Below are positions 11,271 to 21,219 of a stretch of 64,000 nt of DNA, piece after piece. Position 1 is the stretch's first letter; each line of letters begins with the position of its first letter. The notes beneath the pieces are model-generated. The model was not told the origin of the DNA. It did not search any database and saw nothing but the letters and a program-made list of their open reading frames with translations. The stretch comes from Gentiana macrophylla. Its lineage: Eukaryota > Streptophyta > Magnoliopsida > Gentianales > Gentianaceae. The stretch lies in contig CM047815.1 in NCBI GenBank assembly GCA_026214975.1, positions 65,665,852 through 65,729,851 of the forward strand, given 5' to 3'. The position numbers and the translations under genes are program-made.

Positions 11271-12856
11271 TTACTTACAACGGCCGGTAGGGGCATCTCT
11301 AGGACCGTCATCAACGGTTCCCATAACTTTCGCTTTTTGCTTCCCTTGCTTCTCTCGCTCTTTTTTATCTTCCCCGACAGCCTTGCTACCTTCTCCTGGT
11401 CCACCCACGATGTTATTCACAGTATTAATTGGGGCATTTTCTCTATGCCCATCTGCGTCTGGAGACGGATCTCTGTGTCTCCTCTGGTTGTATTTGTCAT
11501 GACTGTTATTATGTTTTTTGAACTCTCTCCTGCCTCTGGGATTATCTCCCTGCGCTCGATCGATGCATTCATCGATTTTTCCCTCCATTGCTGCTGCGTC
11601 GATATCTCTGATCAGATCCCTGCACTGTTCAGAGTCGTGTCCAATGTCTTTGTGGTATTTGCACCACCTGGTGTGGTCCCTTTTCTCCCTTGGACCCCTC
11701 AACGGAGGAGGAGTCTTAGCAATTCCTTTCTTCTCCATAATTGCCAGCACTTGGTCACGAGATCTGTTCAGAGGAATAAGATCTCTGTCTTGCAAAGCAC
11801 CTTTTTTCCCTAATCTATCAGAGATAGGAGCGGTTACCCTATCCCAAACAGATTTCCTTTTCTTATCATTCCTATCTTCGCTTTTCCTTTCTTAGCATCC
11901 CTATGGATTCTTCTCTCTTTAGCTCATTGGCCTCTTCTCCTGGCAATGTTTGTATGCTATTTCCGGACATTCTTCCATCGCTTTTGGATCCTTGTCGCCG
12001 ACCTTTGCATGTAACCGCCTTCTAAGTCCTCGCTATGAAAGACGCTACTGTAAATTTATCATCTAGATCTCGCTATCCGGGATGATTCTCCATTAAACCT
12101 CTTGATGAACTGCAAAACCGTTTCATTGCTCTTTTGCTCGACCGTCATAGATACGTCCGATTTCATTTGAAAAGGTCATACAGCAATGAATGCATGCATA
12201 AACTTTCTGGTCAGGGTTGGAAAATCCGGTATAGATCTGGGGTTCAACTTGTTGAACCAATCTCTTGCTTTCCCCGTTAGAAGAGTTGCAAATGCCCTGC
12301 ATTTCATCTCTTCTGGAGCATTATACAGATTCATATGTTGAATGTACTGATGCATATGGTCATACGGATCCTTGGTTCCATCATATGCTTGGATCTTTGG
12401 GATTTTAAATCCTGGAGGACATGGAAATGCATCAATGTCTTCAGTAAACGGAGACACCAGCCTAAATTCATCTGGCTTAGGTTTCAGCATGGCGTCTAAT
12501 TCTGCCTTGGCGTTATCACCACCTGGGTGAGTAACCACCACTTTAATGCTAGATTATGCTTCCTGCTTCTCTTTTTTAGCAGTTTGAAGCGGTGTGGTTG
12601 CTTCAGAAATGTCGTTATCCTGATTCCTCGCTTTCAGAACTGCCTCAAAAATGGCTTTAATTTCTTCTCCCTTGAGATTTGCCAGGTTTTCTACCAACAT
12701 CCGCTTGATTGCATCCAGGTTGCTTGTCCGTCCTCTTTCCATCACTTTCTTTCCAGTGTCTTGAACATTTTGATCTGGACTATTATTTCCAGCTTGATTT
12801 TTTTCTTTCTCTTGTTGATTTTGTTGTTTCTTTGAATTGCCTTGATTTCGTGCCAT
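11271..12856 (-). pseudogene. gag of the Tat-like element
   Basis: The likely start is the ATG at 12856 (MARNQGNSKK), about 45 bases past the PBS; the N-terminus is Q/K/N-rich. An in-frame TAA near 12553 interrupts it, after which the same frame continues into the capsid-like domain: KIPKIQAYDGTKDPYDH, CRAFATLLTGKARDWFNKL and FPTLTRKF (12541-12176). A damaged stretch from 12175 to 11800 follows. The block 11795-11271 carries the distal gag part with TRWCKYHKDIGHDSEQC, the histidine/cysteine knuckle of Tat-type Gag, then a basic tail. Gag would form the particle. Confidence 0.8.
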
Positions 12857-12900
12857 TTTTTTTTGTATCAATCACTCACTAACTAGAAACGACCCTCCTT

Positions 12901-12909
12901 CTAGCGCCA
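12901..12909 (-). promoter_or_regulatory. Primer-binding site of the Tat-like element
   Basis: On - the sequence TGGCGCTAG lies two bases inside the LTR end (LTR ends CTGCATCA at 12912), followed by aaggaggg. This TGGCGCtAGAAGG type of PBS is common in Tat-lineage elements. It shows that the LTR at 12912-13406 is the 5' LTR of the element on -. Confidence 0.75.
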
Positions 12910-12911
12910 AA

Positions 12912-13406
12912 TGATGCAGTATGAATATTATAAACAGGTAATCGGGTAATTCTAATTAGGAAAATAATACAAGAACACGAATGTTTGGGTATAACTAGGA
13001 CTGAACTCTTGAGAGAACTGCCTACGTATCCAATTTAAGTGATAAACTGGAATCAAGTCCCCCTCGTAGTTCAGGGTATCCTTTATATAGTAGTAGATCG
13101 TGTCTCTCTTCCTGGACGTGCCTGGAAGTTATTATGGATCATCTCCTAGACGTGGGATCTACCCACGTCCGTAAGCAGTTGAGCTGTTGTTGACCCGGTC
13201 TTCACCACGTTCACTCGCTATTCATCGCCCGTAAACCATTCGGTCGTAACACGCGAGTCTACTACCTCTCGACTATTATGTCCTGCGCTTTTGATCTCAC
13301 ATCAACACTCGGTGGTCTAGCTCGACGGGTCCGTTTATCTTTATTATTAAACCTTGGGCCTGGCCCAATTACAAATAATCCGACCCAATGGGCCCACATA
13401 TCATCA
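12912..13406 (-). repeat. 5' LTR of the Tat-like element (495 bp)
   Basis: On - it starts TGATGATATG at 13406 and ends CTGCATCA at 12912, with five-base inverted ends (TGATG/CATCA). A TATA-like tatataaagg lies near 13082 on -. The PBS follows at once. No second LTR is visible, so neither age nor target duplication can be read. The following bases at 13407-13411 (gtttt) would be one copy of the target duplication. Confidence 0.8.
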
Positions 13407-14324
13407 GTTTTGTTTTTATAAATTTGTATTCATGTACGGACTTTTGTTTTACATGATGTAGTCTACTATTACTTATAGAATAGTCGTTTGTATTTCATGA
13501 ATACTTAGAAGTAGTAACAATTCTTCAAAAAATATTTTTAGCTCTTATATAAAATTGTTTGGTCCGGTGGTTATGCAATATCAAATTCATTACTTATGTA
13601 TGAGATAAAGTATCAAATTTTAAATATAAAATTCATTAACTATATATAATAGCACTTGCAGTAGATACTGTAAATGATTCAAAAACTGTATTTTAGAGAT
13701 TTCAAATGGGAAAATTACACTGCAGCAGATACTCTATTTTTTACCGTAAAATACAGATTCTGTAAATTTTTCTTTACATATACTGAATTTATCCAGATTC
13801 AATATGTTTTCTTTTATATTTACCGTATTATGTAAAATAGAGAATCTGATGCAATTCATCTTAAATAGAGACTCTGTAAACTAAAAAAATATGTAATTAA
13901 AAGGGTAAAGTAGAGTATTTATGTAGAGAATCCGATACAAGTGCTCTAAGACAAATATCTAATTTTTCTTGTCATCATTACTTAATATTTGATATGACTA
14001 CACACGCACTTGCAGTATTTTTAATATATAATAATCAAAATATATTTTTATTAAAATTTATAGTTATAGTCGAGTCACTATTTATTTTATATTTAATATT
14101 TATTTTATATTTAACTATCCTCGTGCATACACTGTATTTGGCTTGTTTTTAATAAGGGAATTCAATAGTGAAGCTTTTCTTTTGGATCAAGCTTTACATT
14201 AGTCACCCTACTCTTAGGAATACCGAATACGTATAAATCAAAAAAAGAGAGAAAACATCTAGTTTGAGGTGGGTGGTTGACGTAGAATGTTAAAAATCCG
14301 GTGAATCTATAAGGAAAGCGGCGA
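13407..14324. other. Intergenic region upstream of the deacylase gene
   Basis: AT-rich DNA between the gypsy LTR and the start of the deacylase gene. It contains the MITE-like element at 13651-13945 and must hold the gene's promoter. I see no clear TATA box I would assign. A minus-strand frame over the gene's first exon is a shadow of it. Confidence 0.5.
13651..13945. mobile_element. MITE-like element, about 295 bp
   Basis: The left end reads agcacttgcag and the right end, on the other strand, agcacttgtat, giving an eight-base perfect terminal inverted repeat. The inside is AT-rich with several partly inverted copies of an actgtaaa/tttacagt word. No transposase. I could not fix the target duplication, so the superfamily is open. 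It lies about 380 bp upstream of the deacylase start codon. Confidence 0.5.
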
Positions 14325-17300
14325 ATGAAAGCCATCGAGAAAATGGTGACGCTGGTGGTAGCAACGACGATTGATCCAGCCTCCATCAACCCAGCAAAGG
14401 CCCTATTGTCTATGATTCCAGGTTGGATACCTGGCCCCACTTTTGATGGAATCAGAAGCTTCAAGATTGGAGAACAACTAAGATTGTTAGAACACGACAA
14501 GAGTATAATAGTTGAAGACGACTTAGATTTGCGTTGGGAACAAATTTCCGGTGGTGAAATTGTTGACGAGGTTATTTTCTTTAGCAAACACACTGCTGTC
14601 TCCAATCGGCCTGCCCTCACCATCCATCCAATTGGTACGCTATATCACTTTTTTGTCCCCTTGTTTTCTTGTTTAATTACTTGAAATGAACATCTTGTAT
14701 AATTTTTGAGGTGGGGGGCAGGGCACGTTTTCTACCATTACTTGTTAATGTTATTGATCAACTTGAAGTTGCGCAATTTTTAATTTTTTTTTAATGGGTT
14801 CTCAACAAAAAGTGGAATTTTTTGGGGATCTTATTGAAGTAAAGAGTGTTCCATGCGGGTACTCTCTTACAATATACTAATATTTAGATTCCTGTGTGAG
14901 AAGAATTGTGAGAAAATCCCGAGTTTCCAGGAATATAAGTTTTTCAAGGAATTGAGGGCTTTGGTTAAGTTTTTTGGTGTATACAATTGCGATTTGATTG
15001 AAATGTAGTAGTATAATAATGCAGTTGCATGTTTTGAAATGTGAATGTTGAATAGGGATACCACATCTGAAAGAGGGAGATGCATTACCACAGGGAGGGA
15101 AACCGGCATGGGCAGCACCACCATGTCCTAGGATAGGGCCTTGGCTGATCCTTCTGAAGCAGATTGCTCAATCTCATAATCTCGTGCCTGAATTCGAGGT
15201 AGTACCACCTCTAGTTGTCGTTTTTGCCTTTATGCAGAATCAGTCTTGAACTAGCTTCTGATATATCTCAGCTCTTTTTTTTAGTATAACAATACTTTGT
15301 CATGTATAAATTGTTTATCTTGTGTTTTGTTAGTGACTGATATACGTAAACGAAGCCTTTAAGAGACATTACGTCTATAGAACACTTATTTACTTATTTA
15401 AAATTTTCACCTTGTTAATGTAGATTACTCTGGAGGCTACCCATCACGGACCTGTGACTAGCAAGCCGACTATGTTTATTGAGATAGGTACATATGCAGC
15501 TGAGTTTTTTTGTACTTCCTTCTTTTGAACTCTTTGTCTGTATAATATGTTCTTATTAAGGTTTTTATTTTTTTTATTATTGCTTCCTTTCGTATTATCA
15601 TGGTGCATTGCTTTTGTGTGCTGTTTGTATTTATTGCCTGTTCTTTTATAATAAGGTGAAATTCACTTAGTACGTAATAGTCACTTGCCGTGTTATTTCC
15701 TCAAAGGGATCAAGTTGCTGCCATGACCTAGATAGGAGGTTGTAATAGTCAATTACACACAACTCCCCTTGTTTAAGGTCTTGTAATTTGGCTTCAACCT
15801 CATAGATTTCTGAGGTGTTGTCCCCTTTTGAGTACAACTAGGGTTACAGAGTAATAGAGACAGAAGTTTTCAGCAGTAAAAACACCTAGGATTACACTAT
15901 TACAGCATAACTAATCCTCTTAGAAAAACAACATTAAAAACTAAATAATAAGAATTACACAATGTAGATTAATAGGCCTAATCTCAAATTCTTAATGACA
16001 TAATTCCACACTATGTTGCAGCAGTAGCTCTGCAACTCTGAACAAACAGAAAAACTAAGGAAACGAAAACAAATGCAATCTCTAAGTGAGCTGAAACTTA
16101 TGAGCTTTATTGATTTATCTAAGTCATCTCAACTACAATGAAGCTTTATTTTATATAGAAAACTGAAACTGAAGCATAACGGAAAAGCTTTATTAACTAA
16201 CTAACTCATTAACCGCCTCAACCGTTTTTAATGGTAAAATAGCACAAGTATTTGATGTAGGACTAAACCAACTTGTGCTTCAGATGTTAGCTCGCTGCTC
16301 CTTATCTACACAGTATATAGCACCAGCAACACATCAGATGGAGTATTGTAATAGGTTGTACCATAAAATTTCTGGGATTTTGAAAAAGAGAGAGAACATG
16401 TATTTCTTTACGTTACCTTGTGGATAAATACATATAATCATATGTCAAGCATGGAATGTGCTCAATAAGGTGCAACTCAAAGAAGTTGTGGGTTAGTGTG
16501 GCCTTGTGGTTTCCTTAATCTTGATGCATTTACAAATGTGGGGGGCACGGATGAGGGAGAGACTTTTGTAGTTGGAGTTCTTTCTCTTTATAGTGTTACC
16601 TTGTGTCACCTATCATGGACATATGTTGACTTCATCAACTTTGGTTATTGCTTGTGTCTGTTGTGCGATTTCCAGTAAAATGTTAAAGGTATATTGCCAT
16701 TTTACGCAGGTAGCACAGAAGAATATTGGAAGCGAGAGGATGCTGCACGTGTTATTGCTCAAGTGAGTTTAACCTATCTTGGCACCACCTAAGTATATCA
16801 GTCAACTTAATTTCATTCAAATTTGAAATCTTTTAGTGCTCTGATGCTCGTATTCGCAAGATTACTGATGGATTTAGAAAATACTTTTCAGGATGACTGC
16901 ATTCTGCTTTAGTTAATATGTTTGCATTTGCCTGACTTATGGCTTTCTTATACTGCATAATTATCTGCTACTTGGAGAAGTTTTACTGTCAGTTAGATGA
17001 TATATTTGAATGCATACAGCATATGTATATTTGATATGGACATGTATTCTTAATATTTTTACTGATAAGTACAATGCCAGGCTACTTCCTAATTTATTTT
17101 GGTGTTTCGTATGTACTTGGTTTGTGATGCATTGTAATTATACATTCTTCTTGCTTTAATGATGCATAAAAATTCCTGAAAGTACAGAGAGAGTTTTAAT
17201 CTCTTTCGGGTGGTTCAGTTACATTTTCTTCTTTTTCCCCCCTAACAAAAAGTAATTCTCTGATGAAGTTAGTTCGGGAAGGACTTGGACTTGGAGAAGG

Positions 17301-18517
17301 TCCCTCTGTGGGGAAGTGGAGCAGGTATTCTTTTTACATGCAATTTTTGCTCATCCCATCATCTTAAATCACTGCAGTAGAATCTCTAGATGATGGCAAA
17401 TATGTATGTTAATGTTACATATTCAAACCTTTTATATCCACTTAAAATGCATGTGTAATAGAACTCTGGATGCATCTCTAAAATAAAGAATTTGCAAAAT
17501 TTGCACTACGTATAGCACATTTCACACAGATCTGTAGATCTTTGACTTTTATCTTTGGAAATAGATTCTTATGCATTTCATCATGAATGCCGATATTCTA
17601 AAATAGAGAAAAACGGCGTTTTAAATATGTAAAATAGCGAATATATGATGCGAGCTCTCTTAGGCCACCTATTTCTTAGTTATAAGTGAGCTTACATCTT
17701 TAGACTGCTTTATTTAGTCAATAACTGCTAGAGAGGTTTCTGTTTAGTTTAACCATTGTTCTTATGGACTTGTTGATTGTCATCCTGTGCTTCGACTCTC
17801 TTTTTTAAATCTGTCTTATCAACTTTGAATTGTTGCATAATGAGGCAGGTCCTTGCTTGGTTAGTTCACTCTTTAATGTCCCATTTTTACAAAGATGATG
17901 GTCTCTAAAACTTGATTCTGTATTGTCTCAGTGATGGTGAAAGGAAGAAAGTCCTTCTTGGGTTAGGTGGTGGACACTATGTACCTCGGCATATGGATGT
18001 AATCCTGTATGTCAAAAGTTTTCTGCTATTATCGTCATGAGTTTGCGTTTTTTTGCTATTATTGTAGTCTTGTAGAATCGTCATGAGTTTGCGTGTAATG
18101 TAAAAACAGGAAAGACAGTGTCTGGGTGGGGCATCTCCTTTCAGGATATTCATTGCCAATGGAAGAACCTTCTCAAAAGAAAGAGAAAAGCAGTGCAGAT
18201 GGTGTTGGAGGCCCTTGGAAACAGGCGATCACGGTGGCATTTAATGCCACCCAGACAGCTTTTCCAGGTGGTGATATTCTTGCCCACCTTGATCAAAAGT
18301 AAGTTTTTCCCAGGCCACAAACGCGTTCCAATGTTACTCTCGTATATTCATCCCGGCTCCTGCAAAACTTGTCTGTCTCCAGCTATTATTCATTCCTTCA
18401 TTCATTGTGTTGTGGAATTAACTGTGCAGGAGTTTCAAGAGTTGGCAAAAGAATGCTATTACTGAATTCCTAAGCAAGCAAGGCATAAAAGTTGGCAAGC
18501 CGAGCGACTTTCATTGA
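14325..18517 (+). CDS. GEK1: D-aminoacyl-tRNA deacylase (GEK1/DTD2 type), 8 exons
   Basis: It hydrolyses D-amino acids wrongly attached to tRNA. In plants the enzyme also clears aldehyde-modified D-aminoacyl-tRNAs, and loss of Arabidopsis GEKO1 causes ethanol hypersensitivity. Exons: 14325-14634, 15056-15198, 15424-15487, 16710-16762, 17269-17324, 17932-18006, 18110-18298, 18430-18517. All introns are GT-AG and all phases join without a break: 978 nt, 325 residues. A second in-frame ATG at 14343 (MVTLVVATT) fits the known N-terminus better and gives 319 residues, close to the Arabidopsis protein. Recognised blocks: EDDLDLRWEQ, HTAVSNRPALTIHPIG, EATHHGPVTSKPTMF (His158/159), STEEYWKREDAA, LGLGGGHYVPRHMD (about 218-231), VGHLLSGYSLPME, GGDILAHLDQKSF, KVGKPSDFH then stop. 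The family member is archaeal/plant-type and metal-dependent. It appears fully functional. The symbol is by similarity. Confidence 0.93.
15488..16709 (+). other. Intron 3 of the deacylase gene, with a possible solo LTR or TRIM
   Basis: Intron 3 is 1.2 kb, much the longest in this gene. Between about 15743 and 16340 its minus strand looks like an LTR: a TATA-like ctatataaaat near 16160, then several aataaagc signals. The words ttgtaatag at 15742 and 16345 flank the region and may be a target duplication. No clear TG..CA ends or PBS, so an insertion is only suspected. Intronic sequence on either side is unremarkable. Confidence 0.35.
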
Positions 18518-19205
18518 CCGCACCGCACCGCACCAGTTAGGCGCTTTTTTTTTTTTAACCAGACATTAATTATATTGCCCTATTAGCAAACAAATTGTTA
18601 AGACGTTAGTTATATCATATGGTTCGGTATTCTGCTGGGCATCATTCATATGTGAAATTTGGCATTTTTACCACATATTTTTGTATGGTCTGATGCTTTT
18701 TCCGGAACCAGTATATTATACTTTAATAGTAATATATAATTACAAACAATCTATTAATAAATATGTTTGTAAGTTTTGAAACATTTATTCTTTTACCTTG
18801 TTTCTTGAACGTCCTAAAGGGGAAATTCTTTCCTAGTGACTCTATTTGTGGAGTAAAACATATAGATGATTCTGATTCTGGACCACACAGTTTTAATTTG
18901 AATTCAGATTGTGTGGTCCATATTTATCCACATGGTACTCCTCAAATGGAATAACTATGCAAGAATCGCCCGTCCTAAAGACAAATTTATAGCAGAAAAT
19001 CCAATTTAAGTGGTTCGTACGACAATGATATGATTTTTGGACAATACTACGAATAATTAAGGAAGAAAAACCCTGAAATCTCTTATTTCACCATAGATTT
19101 TGAACTTAGGAAGAAATGGGGAAAATAAATTGACCGATTTTTTTCTTCCTCCAAACGAATATTACTAAGGAATTCTCGTTCCACCTTGTTTCTGATGAAA
19201 ATTAG
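18518..19205. other. 3' flank of the deacylase gene
   Basis: Begins with a short accgc triplet repeat (18517-18533) and a T run (18546-18557), probably 3' UTR. An aataaa-like word lies near 18755. It contains the hairpin at 18879-18920. No further gene seen. Confidence 0.5.
18879..18920. repeat. Perfect 11-bp hairpin
   Basis: tggaccacaca (18879-18889) pairs exactly with tgtgtggtcca (18910-18920) around a 20-base AT-rich loop. It is too short for a typical plant microRNA precursor and has no T tract. It may be a remnant of a small inverted-repeat element. Role unknown. Confidence 0.6.
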
Positions 19206-19510
19206 TGTTAGAAGTAATTATGTTTTGATGATAAGTGTCAGACTAGTTGTTATAGTAGCAAACAAAAAGATGTCTGGAGTTGAATGTATAGATTTTACTA
19301 GAGTCTGATATAGTATAGATTAATCAGGAAAGCATTGTAATAGTCAGCAGTTAGCTAGGATCTCAATAGACTGGGGGCTAGTTTTAGAAAATTAATGAAC
19401 AAACTCAGTATTGAATAGTTGAAAGCTGAGGGTACAGATTCAGTAATGAAGACTAAATCGAGACTAATGGAGTAGGCTGAGTATTTTCCTACACTGTAAG
19501 AATATGAAAC
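19206..19510 (+). repeat. Truncated Ty1/copia LTR related to the LTR of element C
   Basis: It begins tgttagaag and continues with ttttgatgataagtgtcag, ctagttgttatagt and aaaaagatgtct, matching the start of the element C LTR (read on -) block by block. Similarity weakens after about 19400 and no end is found. The fragment has no attached internal region. Confidence 0.6.
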
Positions 19511-19631
19511 AATCAAACAAAATACTATATACAGTTAATAATTGTCCATCCAGAAAAAAATAGGAAGAATTAAAATAAGGTAAACAAGGTCAATAGCGCA
19601 TGAAGTTAATGTAATAATATTACTTCAATTC

Positions 19632-19636
<5 letters not shown>

Positions 19637-19666
<30 letters not shown>
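19637..19666. repeat. (TAA)n microsatellite
   Basis: About ten uninterrupted taa units in an AT-rich intergenic stretch downstream of both genes, which face each other tail to tail. The stretch 19511-19900 around it holds no gene. Confidence 0.9.
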
Positions 19667-19667
<1 letters not shown>

Positions 19668-19895
19668 CCTCCATAAATTCATAAGGAACAAGCCAAAAGG
19701 GAGATGAGTGACTATTAATTCCAGACATTCAAAAATAGTAGTACATTTAAATTCGTCTGAAACCAATATTTTCCAAATTATTTTAGCATAAATCCTTGAG
19801 ACAAAAACTACATTTTCTGTAACATTATATCATATATATATTATGGCACTTCCTATAAGTTTATCCATATGACATACATATGAGCATATATAAAA

Positions 19896-19899
<4 letters not shown>

Positions 19900-19974
<75 letters not shown>
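19900..19974. repeat. (AT)n microsatellite beyond the 3' end of the MADS gene
   Basis: About 37 AT units, starting 30 bases downstream of the stop codon of the MADS-box gene (stop at 20004 on -), so it lies in or next to its 3' UTR. Length in the assembly should be treated as approximate. Confidence 0.9.
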
Positions 19975-19977
<3 letters not shown>

Positions 19978-20003
19978 CCTGGCCTTTGTGAAGTTATGCT
20001 CTA

Positions 20004-20448
20004 TCAATGGAAGTATCCAAGGTGGCATGAATATATGGAGTCCAAAGTAAGGTCCAACTCATTAACATTCCTTCTTGTTGCTTGAGCATCTTCTTGATAA
20101 TTTCCACTTTAAAAAAATAAAAAATAAAAATTAGTAGCTCCAATTAATGCAGATTACAAATTAGTTAAAGGGCAGGAAATTCATCGGATCGAGAGAGATA
20201 TAAAATTTTTAATTAAATTACCTTGCATTTAGGCAAGGAGGCAAGGCCGACTGCGATGGTACAAGGAATGTCGTGGAATTCGCAGCTGATTTCGGGTGAT
20301 CCCACTGTGTCTGTGTCTGTTGTGACATAATCTTCTCTTTTTCATTGATCTAATGCAATATTTATAATTCAAGAAATTAACACACATTATACATTATTTG
20401 GTAGCTAATTAATTTTATATTGCAAGAGCTAGCTAGCAATAAATGAAT

Positions 20449-20512
<64 letters not shown>

Positions 20513-21163
20513 ATGATGCACCTTCTTCATTAGAATGTTGTTTTGCTCTTGAATCGCTTTTTCCTGTTTGGAAACCAAAAAACGCTATAAATAACATGCG
20601 CGATTCAAACATTCATCAAGCCATTTGATATTAATGTTAGTAATTGTATACCCATTTAAACTAGGGTTTATTGTCAAAAAGAACAATTTGAACATAGAAA
20701 TATGCGAAAAGAACAGAGAAATATTTTTCTGGGTAAAAATGACATATCCTTATTCCACTTTGATAGTAAAACATTAAATTTGAGATCAATTCCACTGCAG
20801 CAAACAGTGAATTTAGGGTTATGAACAGTGGATATGCAACTAACCTTTTTCTGTAGCTCAGAAATGGACTCATGCATGAGCTGATTCTGCAGAGAAATTA
20901 ATGAAGAATATGTAGCAAAATTATATATATAATTAAGCAACCTTGAAAATGAAATATAATATATATTATAATCAGAGCTAATTATATAGTACTATATATA
21001 ATAATATACCTTTCTGGATCGAATGTGTTTGAGCGCGGAATCAAGTTGTTGCTCCAAATTCTGAAGGTCTTTCTGGCTCATGGAAGCAAGATCCTCTCCC
21101 ATGTAGTGTCTAAAATGAATTGAATCACACAAAACTAAACCCTTAAGTATTTAATTAATTATA

Positions 21164-21219
<56 letters not shown>

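Larger units (their letters stand above)
5307..13406 (-). mobile_element. Tat-like Ty3/gypsy element with an antisense extra ORF
   Basis: Read on -, the order is LTR (13406-12912), PBS, gag, protease, reverse transcriptase, RNase H, integrase, a minisatellite, then an extra ORF on the opposite strand. This is the layout of Tat-lineage plant elements, several of which carry additional ORFs 3' of pol, some antisense. The 3' LTR is missing: the extra ORF is cut at about 5307 where the Athila-like LTR begins. The simplest reading is that the Athila-like element inserted into the 3' part of this one and that the missing end lies left of the window. All coding blocks carry stops or frameshifts. Confidence 0.8.

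Noticed and set aside
18879..18920. microRNA precursor
   Set aside because: An 11-bp stem with a 20-base loop is too short for a plant miRNA hairpin.
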